Source of the DNA: Cacconaster sp045642485
GTDB lineage: Bacteria; Bacteroidota; Bacteroidia; Bacteroidales; UBA932
NCBI GenBank assembly: GCA_045642485.1
Contig: JAZUIV010000069.1
Location: 1-49,941 of the forward strand
DNA length: 49,941 nt
Direction of reading: 5' to 3'
Shown here: in pieces, positions 37,212 through 44,886 of the stretch
Position numbering within the stretch: the stretch's first letter is position 1
Layout: every line of letters begins with the position of its first letter
The notes under the pieces: model-generated
The model's database searches: none
What the model was told of the DNA's origin: nothing
The model's input: only the letters and a program-made list of their open reading frames with translations
Program-made: the position numbers and the translations under genes

Positions 37212-37242
37212 CAAAAGTACTACTTTTTTTCGACATGGCAAA
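37212..37242 (-). promoter_or_regulatory. Promoter of tRNA-Met
   Basis: On the - strand, TTTG (37242-37239), a 19-base spacer and TACTTTTG (37219-37212) match the Bacteroidota consensus exactly. Transcription should start near 37205, about 22 bases before the mature tRNA 5' end. Confidence 0.85.
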
Positions 37243-37321
37243 ATATATTGTCTACGAAAGTAAATGTTTAACATATTTTTTCTTTGCTTTCAGCATATTA
37301 CATTACCATGTTTTAACAATA

Positions 37322-37358
37322 GCGGAGCCGCCCCCAAAGGACGACTCCGCATATTTTT
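37322..37358 (-). terminator. Hairpin downstream of the dsbD operon
   Basis: GCGGAG (37322-37327) pairs with CTCCGC (37345-37350), continued by a further three pairs with one G-T wobble on the - strand. It lies 32 bases after the dsbD stop. The T-rich run on the + strand (37354-37358) is better than that on the - strand, so termination of dsbD is likely but not certain. Confidence 0.5.
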
Positions 37359-37381
37359 GAGCCTATTTTTCCAAAAATCGA

Positions 37382-39433
37382 CTACATGTTGGCCAGGCCT
37401 TCGTTGAGGTAAGCGATGAATTTCTGCACATCGCGGTCGTACTTGTAGTTTTCTTTGGTGAGGACTTTTCCGTCGGCGTTGATGATGACGTAGTAGGGCT
37501 GGGCGTTCATGTTGTACATGCTCTTTTCGTAGTAGAGATTGCGCTTGCCGAGGGTTTTGAGGACTTTGCCACGGTCGTCGGTGACCCACTCGTTTTCGGG
37601 CAGCTCGATGGTGTTCTCATCGACATAGAGTCCGCACATGACGTACTTGGTGGTGAGAATGTCTTTGACCTCTTTGTCGGCCCAGACATAATGTTCCATC
37701 TCGCGGCAGTTGGCACAAGTCTTGCCTGTGAAGTCGATGAAGATGGGTTTGCCGACCTCTTTGGCGTAAGCCTTGGCCTCCTCGAGGTCGAAGAAGCCGT
37801 TATAACCGGTGGGCATGTGCAGTTTGTCGGAATATTTGCGGGCGGGAAGGGGGTCGGAGGCTGCTGCGGCATCGAAGGCCACGGTGCCTGCGTTCTCCTC
37901 GATGCTGCGCTCGATATTGAAGTCCTGCGTCTCCATTTGGGGCAGGAAGCCGGAGATGGATTTGAGCGGAGCGCCCCAAAGGCCGGGGATCATATAGACG
38001 ACGAAGGCGAGGTCGAGGATGGCCAGGAAGAGGCGGACAACGCCGATGTGGTCGAGGTCCTCATCGCCTTTGAACTTGAGTTTGCCCAACAGATAGAAGC
38101 CCATGAGGCCGAAGATGACGATCCAGAGGGCGAGGTAGACCTCGCGGTCGAGAAGGCCCCAGTTGCAGTATTGATCGGCCATGCTGAGGAACTTGAGGCC
38201 GAAGGCGAGTTCGAGGAAGGCGAAGACCACCTTGACGGTGTTGAGCCAGCCGCCCGACTTCATGTTCTTCAACACAGAGGGGAACATGGCCAAGAGGGTG
38301 AAAGGAGCGGCGAAGCCGATGCCGAAGCCCAGCATGGTGAGGAGGGACACGAGGCGGTTGGTGGTGCTGGTGGTGAGGCCCACAAGGGCGGCACCGAGGA
38401 TGGGACCGGTGCAGCTGAAGGAGACCAGCACGGTGGTGAGGGCGATGAAGAAGGGGGCGAAAAGACCGCCTTTGTCGGCCTGCTCATCCGACTTGTTGAT
38501 CCACTTTTCGGGCATCTTGATTTCGAAGAGGCCGAAGAAGCTCAGCGAGAAGATGAAGAAAATGATGAAGAAAAAGAGGTTGGGTGCCCAGTGCGTGCCG
38601 ATGAAGTAGAGGACCTCGGGGCCGAAGACCAGTGCCAAGACAGCACCCAGGATGGCGAAGAGGAACACGATGCTGCCACCAAAGAACCAGGCCTGACGAC
38701 GGCTCTTGCGCTTATCGTCGGTGCTGTTCATAAAGAAATTGACGGTCATAGGAATCATGGGGAACACGCAGGGAGTGAACATGGTGAGGATGCCTCCACC
38801 CAGAGCGAAAAGAAAGATGACGAGCAACGACTGCTCTTTCTCATTCTTGGGCTTGTCGCCATTATCGGCATTATCGGCCACGGCTGAAACCACAGCCGAA
38901 TCGACTGCAGCCAAAGCCTGGGAATCTGCGGCATTTTCCTCTTCGATGGCCTCAATCTCGGCCTCGGTGACCTCCTCGGCGGCACCCTTGACATTGAAGG
39001 AGAAATCGCGATCGTCGGGGGCTATGCAGCTGCCGCTGTTGCAGAGCTGGTAGCCGAAAGTGCCCGTAACCTTGAAATCTTTGGCAGCAATACGTTTTAC
39101 TTTCTGGCGAAAGACCACCTTTCCGCTAAAGGAGCGGACGGTGCATTTGAAATCTTCGTCGTACTCCTCATGGGGCTTGGGTTCGGAGACCTTGCCGACC
39201 AGTTTGTAATCGGCACTGGGTTTGAACTCGAAATAGATGGCGATGGGGCCTGCGGGGTCGGTGTACTGCGAATAGAGGTGCCAGCCCTCGTCGAGTTTGG
39301 CGGTGAACACCAGCTCCGACTCGGTGGCGCTGAGGTCGTTCACACTGTAGGTCCACTTTACAGGGTCCTGAATCTGCGCGAAACCAGCCACAGCCAGCAC
39401 GAGCAAAAAGGCAAAGGATAAGATTTTCTTCAT
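37382..39433 (-). CDS. dsbD: Thiol:disulfide interchange protein DsbD
   Basis: DsbD carries reducing power from cytoplasmic thioredoxin across the inner membrane to periplasmic thiols. The 683 residues comprise a signal peptide ending GFAQ, an N-terminal DsbD-alpha-like domain with its Cys pair in YQLCNSGSCI (about 130), an acidic linker (about 155-200), eight or so membrane segments with the conserved Cys in MFTPCVFPMIP (about 216) and SFSCTGPILG (about 341), and a C-terminal thioredoxin-like domain with CANC in GKTCANCREM (about 585). It is complete. The gene is last of a three-gene - strand operon and uses CGC/CGT-type codons, unlike genes left of 37 kb. Confidence 0.94.
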   Translation of the reverse strand: MKKILSFAFLLVLAVAGFAQIQDPVKWTYSVNDLSATESELVFTAKLDEGWHLYSQYTDPAGPIAIYFEFKPSADYKLVGKVSEPKPHEEYDEDFKCTVRSFSGKVVFRQKVKRIAAKDFKVTGTFGYQLCNSGSCIAPDDRDFSFNVKGAAEEVTEAEIEAIEEENAADSQALAAVDSAVVSAVADNADNGDKPKNEKEQSLLVIFLFALGGGILTMFTPCVFPMIPMTVNFFMNSTDDKRKSRRQAWFFGGSIVFLFAILGAVLALVFGPEVLYFIGTHWAPNLFFFIIFFIFSLSFFGLFEIKMPEKWINKSDEQADKGGLFAPFFIALTTVLVSFSCTGPILGAALVGLTTSTTNRLVSLLTMLGFGIGFAAPFTLLAMFPSVLKNMKSGGWLNTVKVVFAFLELAFGLKFLSMADQYCNWGLLDREVYLALWIVIFGLMGFYLLGKLKFKGDEDLDHIGVVRLFLAILDLAFVVYMIPGLWGAPLKSISGFLPQMETQDFNIERSIEENAGTVAFDAAAASDPLPARKYSDKLHMPTGYNGFFDLEEAKAYAKEVGKPIFIDFTGKTCANCREMEHYVWADKEVKDILTTKYVMCGLYVDENTIELPENEWVTDDRGKVLKTLGKRNLYYEKSMYNMNAQPYYVIINADGKVLTKENYKYDRDVQKFIAYLNEGLANM

Positions 39434-39463
39434 ATAGAATGTGTATTAAATTATTTGCAGAGG

Positions 39464-40780
39464 TTATTTGAGTACGAATTTCACGGTGCGGGTGGACTTG
39501 GAGGTCTTGACCTTGACCGTGTAGGAGCCCTTCTTCATCTTGGCGATGGTGAGGTGGCTGCCATTGCGGTATTTGGGCACGGTGCGCACCTTCTCGCCAC
39601 GGGCGTTGTAGAAAGACACCTCGGCCTCGGCGGCACCCATGTTGATGGTGATATATCCGTCCTCGAGGAATGGAGTGAGGCGCACACGGTCGTCGGGGTC
39701 GGAAGGAGTTTCGGATGTCTCGGAATCCTTGCGCTTGGCCTTCTCGTCCGAATCGGTGGAGGCCACTTCGGGAGAGCCCTCCTCGGTTTCGGCCTCGGCC
39801 TTTTCGTCGCGCATCTTATAGCCCGAGAGGCAGAGGAGCCCCTTCTCGTCGGTGCCGAACCAGCGGTTGCCTTTTTTGTCGATAGCCACCTTTTGGTACA
39901 TACATTTGGGCAGATCGCCCTGACCGCCCACGAAAGCGTCCCACCGATTCACACGGTCGAACACCGCCACACCGCCATCCGTGGCCATCCACAGGAGCCC
40001 CTCGGCATCAATGGCGAGGCTGTTGATTTGGTTGCCCGGCAGGGGACAGTTGTCGGTGTTGTAGATGGTCCACTGGTTGCCATCGTAGCGGCAGAGGCCC
40101 TCGAGGGTGCCTATCCACTTCACATTGTCGCGGTCGATAGCTATAGAAAGGCAGATATTGTGGGGCAGCTTGGAGTTCTTGGTGGTATAGGAGGTCCAGC
40201 GATTTCCGTCGAAGACACAGAGGCCGTCGTTGGTGCCTATCCATTTGCGGTCACGATTGTCGATAGCGGTACAAAGGATGAAATCGGACAAAAGGCCCGA
40301 CTCGGCAGCCGTGTACTTGTGCCAGTTCACACCATCGTATTGCACATAGCCGCTCAAAGTCACCCCGATCCATTTCACACCCGCGTGGTCGATGGCGATG
40401 TCTCTGATATACTTCATATTGAGTCGGTGGGTCTCTTCGGAATGCTCTGTCCAGCGGGTGCCATTGAACTCGATAACGCCATAGTCGTCGGTACCGATCC
40501 AAAGCAGGTTGCCCTCCACAACGATGCAGTTGACAAACTGGTCTTTCAATTTCTCATTGAACATGGCATAATCGGTCCAAGTGCTGCCCTTCAAACGGCA
40601 GAGTCCCAGCGTGGTGCCCACCCAGAGGTCGTCGTGGCGATCCACAGCCAGGGCGAGGATATTGTCGCCCGTAATTTCGGAATTCTTCAGATTGTAGCTC
40701 TTCCACGTCTGTGCAAAAGCGGCAGCCGAGGCAAGCATCAACACGACGAGGGCGAAAGCATATATGATTTTTTTCTTCAT
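39464..40780 (-). CDS. Two-component-type beta-propeller protein with possible T9SS C-terminal domain
   Basis: A 438-residue exported protein with a signal peptide ending AAAFAQ near residue 24. Five or more repeats of the Reg_prop type follow, each of the form IGTNDGLCVFDGNRWTSY (about 30-330), suggesting a beta-propeller. A linker rich in Glu, Ser and Asp (about 335-370) leads to a C-terminal sandwich (AEVSFYNARGEKVRTV, SYTVKVKTSKSTRTVKFVLK) that resembles the sorting domain of the type IX secretion system. No histidine-kinase domain is attached. It lies between the DUF4159 gene (5-base gap) and dsbD (30-base gap). Confidence 0.8.
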   Translation of the reverse strand: MKKKIIYAFALVVLMLASAAAFAQTWKSYNLKNSEITGDNILALAVDRHDDLWVGTTLGLCRLKGSTWTDYAMFNEKLKDQFVNCIVVEGNLLWIGTDDYGVIEFNGTRWTEHSEETHRLNMKYIRDIAIDHAGVKWIGVTLSGYVQYDGVNWHKYTAAESGLLSDFILCTAIDNRDRKWIGTNDGLCVFDGNRWTSYTTKNSKLPHNICLSIAIDRDNVKWIGTLEGLCRYDGNQWTIYNTDNCPLPGNQINSLAIDAEGLLWMATDGGVAVFDRVNRWDAFVGGQGDLPKCMYQKVAIDKKGNRWFGTDEKGLLCLSGYKMRDEKAEAETEEGSPEVASTDSDEKAKRKDSETSETPSDPDDRVRLTPFLEDGYITINMGAAEAEVSFYNARGEKVRTVPKYRNGSHLTIAKMKKGSYTVKVKTSKSTRTVKFVLK

Positions 40781-40785
40781 AGCAA

Positions 40786-42051
40786 TCAGGTTTTGTGTTT
40801 CTCCTTTTTAGCAGCAGGGAATAGTATATTGTTGAGAATAAGACGATAGCCGGGCGAATTGGGGTATAGCGACAGGTCGGTGGGAGGATCGCCAACATAG
40901 TGGCGATAATCCTCGGGATCGTGGCCGCCGAGGAAAGTCCAAGTGCCCTTGCCGTATTCGCCGTGAAGGTAGCGCACCTCGTTCAAAGCCTTGTTCTCGG
41001 CCAGGATCACACACGACGATTTCACGCACTCGCGGCGAAAAGCCGTTGTCTGCCCCATAAAGCCGTGGATGATGCGCGAATGATTCTGCGTCAGCATCGT
41101 AGGCACCCAATCCCATTTTGCGGAAAAGTCGAAGATGGTGAAAAAGTCGTTCTTTTCGTTCACCTGACGCTGGCGTGAGCGATCATCAATATCGATGGTC
41201 GAAATCTCATATTCGTTAGGATTGGTGCTGATGCGGAAATCCTTGAAAGCAAAGGTCTTGGAAAAATCCAACTGATTCTGGGCATCGGGCTGCATGGGGT
41301 CGCCATCAAACATCACGTCGCAGATGTCCACATTTTCGGCAGCCAGAGCCACATCGTAGCTGTCGGGAGCCGAGCACATGGCAAAGAGGAAGCCTCCACC
41401 CATGACGAAATCGCGAATCTTGTGAACCACAGCCAGTTTCAGCTGGCTCACCTTCGAGAAACCCAGCTTATTGGCCATAGCCTCCTGCCCCCTCACATCC
41501 TCGATATACCATTGCTGATTGCGGTAGTTGCCCCAAAACTTGCCATACTGGCCCGTAAAGTCCTCATGATGAAGGTGCAGCCAATCATACATCGGCAGCA
41601 CGCCCGACATCACCTCCTCGTCGTACACCACGTCGTAAGGAATCTCAGCATAAGTGAGCACCAGGGTAACCGCATCGTCCCACGGCAGCTTGTTCTTGGG
41701 CGAATAAACCGCAATCTTGGGGGCCTTCTGCAGCCTCACCGCGTCCATATTCACCGCGGGGTCGGCAATCTCGGAAAGTATGGCGCTACTCTGCCCATCG
41801 GCGATAACCTCGGCAGAAACGCCACGCAGGCGGCACTCGCGCTCCAAAGCATCGGCAAACTTCATCATAAAGCTGCCCCCGCGATAGTTGAGGAGCCACT
41901 GCACCTCCACATCGCGCTGCAAAGCCCAGTAAGCCACACCGTAAGCCTTCAAATGATTCTTCTGTGCCTCGTCCATAGGGATGAGCAGATAGCTCGCCCG
42001 AGCCGGCAGAAGCAGCAAAACCAACAGCAATATGAACAGCGTCTTTTTCAT
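40786..42051 (-). CDS. Exported DUF4159-like protein, often annotated asparagine synthetase B
   Basis: A 421-residue exported protein with a signal peptide (about 1-19, LLLPARAS). The body reads as a Rossmann-like or glutamine-amidotransferase-like fold: KIAVYSPKNKLPWDDAVTLVLTYAEIPYDVVYDEEV near 130, VHKIRDFVMGGGFLFAMCSAPDS near 200-225, and GKGTWTFLGGHDPEDYRHYVG near 380. Such Bacteroidota proteins are commonly labelled asparagine synthetase B, but the catalytic Cys2 and ATP-pyrophosphatase motif of AsnB are absent, so that name is not supported. It is the first gene of the operon with the propeller protein and DsbD. Confidence 0.76.
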   Translation of the reverse strand: MKKTLFILLLVLLLLPARASYLLIPMDEAQKNHLKAYGVAYWALQRDVEVQWLLNYRGGSFMMKFADALERECRLRGVSAEVIADGQSSAILSEIADPAVNMDAVRLQKAPKIAVYSPKNKLPWDDAVTLVLTYAEIPYDVVYDEEVMSGVLPMYDWLHLHHEDFTGQYGKFWGNYRNQQWYIEDVRGQEAMANKLGFSKVSQLKLAVVHKIRDFVMGGGFLFAMCSAPDSYDVALAAENVDICDVMFDGDPMQPDAQNQLDFSKTFAFKDFRISTNPNEYEISTIDIDDRSRQRQVNEKNDFFTIFDFSAKWDWVPTMLTQNHSRIIHGFMGQTTAFRRECVKSSCVILAENKALNEVRYLHGEYGKGTWTFLGGHDPEDYRHYVGDPPTDLSLYPNSPGYRLILNNILFPAAKKEKHKT

Positions 42052-42155
42052 GTAACAAATAATAACGGAAAACTATTTTTAATATTGTGTACTTTAAAAT
42101 AAAAATATTTATTTTTGAAAAAAGTCTTGGATTACAAAAATCAGGCAACCCTTAA

Positions 42156-42194
42156 GAAAAAAGCAAAGGGACGTGCAAAAAGTCACGTCCCTTT
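42156..42194 (-). terminator. Terminator of tRNA-Leu
   Basis: An 11-bp stem (AAAGGGACGTG 42166-42176 with CACGTCCCTTT 42184-42194) with a 7-base loop. On the - strand it is followed by GCTTTTTTCTT, a proper T-run. It lies 7 bases past the tRNA 3' end. Confidence 0.88.
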
Positions 42195-42201
42195 CTTTTT
42201 G

Positions 42202-42283
42202 TGCGGATAGGGGGACTCGAACCCCCACGGCTTGCACCATTAGATCCTAAGTCTAACGCGGCTACCAATTACGCCATATCCGC
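42202..42283 (-). tRNA. tRNA-Leu (TAG)
   Basis: An 82-base class II tRNA with acceptor GCGGATA/TATCCGC, D loop with TAATTGGTAG, anticodon loop CTTAGGA (anticodon TAG, reading CUA and CUN), a long variable arm (TGGTGCAAGCCGT) and T arm GGGGG/CCCCC with TTCGAGT. CCA is not encoded. The tRNA is transcribed away from the repeat region and parE. Confidence 0.94.
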
Positions 42284-42364
42284 TCCAATCAATCAGTTAC
42301 AATACATTATAAAACAAACATTTAAAACAAGTTTCTTGCTTTTTCGCTCTCTCAAAAGAGATTG

Positions 42365-42372
42365 CAAAGATA
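42365..42372 (-). promoter_or_regulatory. Possible -7 element for tRNA-Leu
   Basis: TATCTTTG on the - strand matches TAnnTTTG. It is about 80 bases upstream of the mature tRNA end, giving a long leader, and no TTTG stands at the usual distance, so support is moderate. Confidence 0.45.
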
Positions 42373-42436
42373 CAAAAAAAATTTCATGTGGATTGTATTC
42401 TCGCATTTTTATCGCAAATTTTATTTCAAGTCCTGG

Positions 42437-42631
42437 TGCCTTGATGGTTCCTATATGCTCCCAAGTGATTCCGATATGACTCCGACATGATTCCGATATG
42501 CCTCCGATATGGCTCCGATATGATTCCGATATGGTTCCGATGTATATATCGGATTCATATCGGATCTATATCGGAAGTATATGGGAAGCATGTCGGAAGC
42601 ACTTGAGAGCATATAGGAACCATCTCGGGAG
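42437..42631. repeat. Large palindrome built of 11-bp units between tRNA-Leu and parE
   Basis: The left arm holds nine units of the form NNTCCGATATG in an 11-base rhythm (42447-42544; for example ATTCCGATATG at 42468, 42490 and 42523, CCTCCGATATG at 42501, GCTCCGATATG at 42512). The right arm (42545-42620) holds seven units of the inverse form CATATCGGANN. The outer units are exact inverses (GTTCCTATATG 42447-42457 and CATATAGGAAC 42610-42620), and the next ones in are each 10 bases long (CTCCCAAGTG and CACTTGAGAG, one mismatch). The arms differ by two units. Degenerate units flank the core on both sides. No reading frame or known repeat family explains it. Confidence 0.9.
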
Positions 42632-42672
42632 ATGAGGCGGAAAACGGACGTTTCGAAAAAAGGCGAAATTAT

Positions 42673-42830
42673 GGGGAAAAGGTTCCTACTATCAGAGAAA
42701 AAGGGGGCAATATTCAGGAAAAAAAGTTGCAATAATCGGGGAAAAAGGTTCCAATATTTGAGGAAAAAGGTTCCAACTATCAGAGAAAAAGTTTTCAATA
42801 TTCGGGGAAAAAAGTTTTCAACAATCAGAT
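42673..42830. repeat. Seven 22-bp direct repeats with phased A-tracts upstream of parE
   Basis: Seven imperfect units of the type GGGGAAAAAGGTTCCAATAT follow one another. A-tracts of 4-7 bases are centred near 42678, 42700, 42722, 42744, 42766, 42788 and 42810, so the spacing is 22 bases throughout. The array ends about 50 bases before the parE -7 element. Regular A-tracts near the helical period imply a bend, and 22 bp also resembles the spacing of iterons; neither role is shown by sequence alone. Confidence 0.85.
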
Positions 42831-42877
42831 TGGGGATAAATAATAAAAAAAGATTATATTATATGGGGTATAATGTG

Positions 42878-42885
42878 TATCTTTG
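42878..42885 (+). promoter_or_regulatory. -7 element of the parE promoter
   Basis: TATCTTTG matches TAnnTTTG exactly, 18 bases before the parE start codon, giving a very short leader. No TTTG lies at the -33 position; the A-tract array just upstream may take the place of that contact. Confidence 0.65.
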
Positions 42886-42903
42886 CAACTTAAAACAGAC
42901 CCT

Positions 42904-44817
42904 ATGGAAGACATTTTCGACATACCTCAAAACAAGGCCAACTATAACGATGACAGCATCGTACACCTGGAGGACATGGAGCATATCCGCCTGCGTCCGG
43001 GCATGTATATCGGCAAACTGGGCGATGGTTCGTCGCACGATGACGGCATTTATGTGCTCATCAAGGAGGTTATCGACAACGCTATCGACGAGTTCACTTC
43101 GGGATACGGCAAGCGGATTGAGATGAGCATCAATTTCGCCGAGCGAAAGGTGTGCATCCGCGACTTTGGCCGAGGCATCCCCTTGGGCAAGATGGTGGAG
43201 GCCGTGAGCAAGCTGAACACGGGCGCGAAATACGACAGCGAGGTTTTCCAGAAGAGCGTGGGTTTGAACGGCGTGGGTACCAAGGCGGTGAACGCTTTGT
43301 CGAGCTATTTCAAGGTGCAGGCCTTCCGCGAGGGGAAGACCCGGTATGCGGAGTTCTGCGAGGGCAGGATGACATTCGACAGCGGCATCACGGAGCAGGG
43401 CGGCGAGCTTGAGACGGGCACCCTGGTGGAGTTTGTGCCCGACAGCAAACTGTTTGGCAACTACCATTTTATAAGCGAATATGTGGAGCGAAGGGTATGG
43501 AACTATTGTTATCTGAACCGAGGCCTCACGTTTTATTACAACGATAAGCGCTACTACTCCAAGAACGGCCTCCTGGACCTTTTGGAGCACAATATGGAGA
43601 GCGAGCCCCTCTACCCCATCATACACATCAAGGACGAGGATTTCGAGGCCGCCTTCACCCATGTGAACGGGCAGAACAGCGACTACTACTATAGTTTCGT
43701 GAATGGTCAGCACACCACCGAGGGCGGCACCCATCAGAGCGCTTTCCGCGAGGGTTATGCCCGCGTGGTGAAGGATTTTTACAACAAAAAGGAATTCGCC
43801 CCCGAGGATGTGCGCCAAGGATTGGTGTGCGCCCTCTGCATACGCATACAGGAGCCCGTGTTTGAGGCCCAGACAAAGACCAAGCTGGGGTCGACCCACC
43901 TGGCACCCAACAAACAGGACGGATCGAACGACAGCCCTTTCCTCAAGACCTACATTTTGGACATCCTCAAGCGGCATTTGGACGATTATCTGCACATGCA
44001 TAGCGACACGGCCGAGGTGCTCCTTGACAAGATTCAGCGCAACGAAAAGGAACGCAAGGATATTGCAGGCATCAAAAAGCTGGCCAAGGAGAGCAACAAA
44101 AAGGCGAGCCTCAACAATTCGAAGCTGCGCGACTGCCACGTGCACTACAACAGCAACCACCCCCGCCGCCTGGAGAGCACCATCTTCATCACCGAGGGCC
44201 TCTCGGCAAGCGGCAGCATAACCAAGAGCCGCGACGTTGAAACGCAGGCGGTGTTCAGCCTCCGAGGCAAACCGCTCAACACCGTGGGCGTGGGCAAGGC
44301 CGAGGTGTATAAGAACGAGGAGCTGAACCTGCTCCACAACGCCTTGGATATTGACGACAGCATGGAGAATCTGAGGTACAACAATGTGGTGATAGCCACC
44401 GATGCCGATGTGGACGGTATGCACATACGCCTGCTGCTGCTCACGTTCTTCCTCAAATTCTACCCCGAGCTGGTGCGCGAAGGGCACGTCTACATCCTGC
44501 AGACACCCCTCTTCCGCGTGCGGAACAAACAAAAGACCACCTATTGCTACAGCGACGAGGAGCGCATCGAAGCCATCAACAACACCTCGAACCCCGAGAT
44601 CACCCGATTCAAAGGTTTGGGCGAGATTTCGCCGGATGAGTTTAAAGGCTTCATCAACCAGGACATGCGCCTCGACCCCGTGCTTCTGCACAAGGATTTC
44701 GACACACAAGGCGTTTTGCGCTTCTATATGGGGCAAAATAGCACCGAGCGACGCGAATTCATCATGAAAAATTTGCGTGTGGAAGATGATGAAAACATAG
44801 TAGTTGCGAATTGTTGA
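42904..44817 (+). CDS. parE: DNA topoisomerase IV subunit B
   Basis: The ATPase subunit of the type IIA topoisomerase that unlinks daughter chromosomes; ParC is not in the window. I use ATG 42904 (MEDIFDIPQ), 637 residues; an in-frame TTG at 42883 lies within the -7 element. The GHKL ATPase domain (1-220) shows EVIDNAIDEF and GRGIPLGKM, then HIRLRPGMYIGK. The transducer follows (to about 400). The TOPRIM domain has EGLSASGS near 435 and DADVDGMHIR near 503, with the usual ending FKGLGEISPDEF. The motif EGLSA departs from the usual EGDSA by Asp to Leu, while the catalytic Glu and DxD acids are intact. Confidence 0.93.
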   Translation: MEDIFDIPQNKANYNDDSIVHLEDMEHIRLRPGMYIGKLGDGSSHDDGIYVLIKEVIDNAIDEFTSGYGKRIEMSINFAERKVCIRDFGRGIPLGKMVEAVSKLNTGAKYDSEVFQKSVGLNGVGTKAVNALSSYFKVQAFREGKTRYAEFCEGRMTFDSGITEQGGELETGTLVEFVPDSKLFGNYHFISEYVERRVWNYCYLNRGLTFYYNDKRYYSKNGLLDLLEHNMESEPLYPIIHIKDEDFEAAFTHVNGQNSDYYYSFVNGQHTTEGGTHQSAFREGYARVVKDFYNKKEFAPEDVRQGLVCALCIRIQEPVFEAQTKTKLGSTHLAPNKQDGSNDSPFLKTYILDILKRHLDDYLHMHSDTAEVLLDKIQRNEKERKDIAGIKKLAKESNKKASLNNSKLRDCHVHYNSNHPRRLESTIFITEGLSASGSITKSRDVETQAVFSLRGKPLNTVGVGKAEVYKNEELNLLHNALDIDDSMENLRYNNVVIATDADVDGMHIRLLLLTFFLKFYPELVREGHVYILQTPLFRVRNKQKTTYCYSDEERIEAINNTSNPEITRFKGLGEISPDEFKGFINQDMRLDPVLLHKDFDTQGVLRFYMGQNSTERREFIMKNLRVEDDENIVVANC

Positions 44818-44838
44818 AAACTTTTTTTGTAAAAAAAT

Positions 44839-44869
44839 GTTGCAAATTGAAATAAACTTCTTATACTTG
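44839..44869 (+). promoter_or_regulatory. Promoter of the AT-hook protein gene
   Basis: TTG at 44840-44842 and TATACTTG at 44862-44869 with a 19-base spacer match the Bacteroidota consensus except for one base of the -7 element. It lies in the AT-rich gap after parE, with the start codon 17 bases downstream, so the next gene need not depend on the parE promoter. Confidence 0.68.
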
Positions 44870-44886
44870 CAGAAAATTTCTAACGT

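Noticed and set aside
37691..38887. A 398-codon + strand frame opposite dsbD, rich in Glu and Asp
   Set aside because: DsbD is complete on the other strand; the acidic composition comes from reading Leu and Phe codons backwards.
39455..40849. A 464-codon + strand frame opposite the propeller gene
   Set aside because: It is the complement of an obvious exported protein with regular repeats; the apparent periodicity in its translation mirrors those repeats.
40786..42051. Asparagine synthetase B
   Set aside because: The protein has a signal peptide and lacks the N-terminal catalytic Cys and the synthetase motifs, so the common database name does not hold.
42437..42631. The 11-bp array as a CRISPR
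   Set aside because: There are no spacers; units follow each other directly and the second half is inverted. No cas genes are near.
42673..42830. The 22-bp repeats as a chromosomal origin
   Set aside because: No DnaA-box-like clusters or dnaA gene were seen; iteron-like spacing alone is not enough. Kept only as an alternative in the findings.
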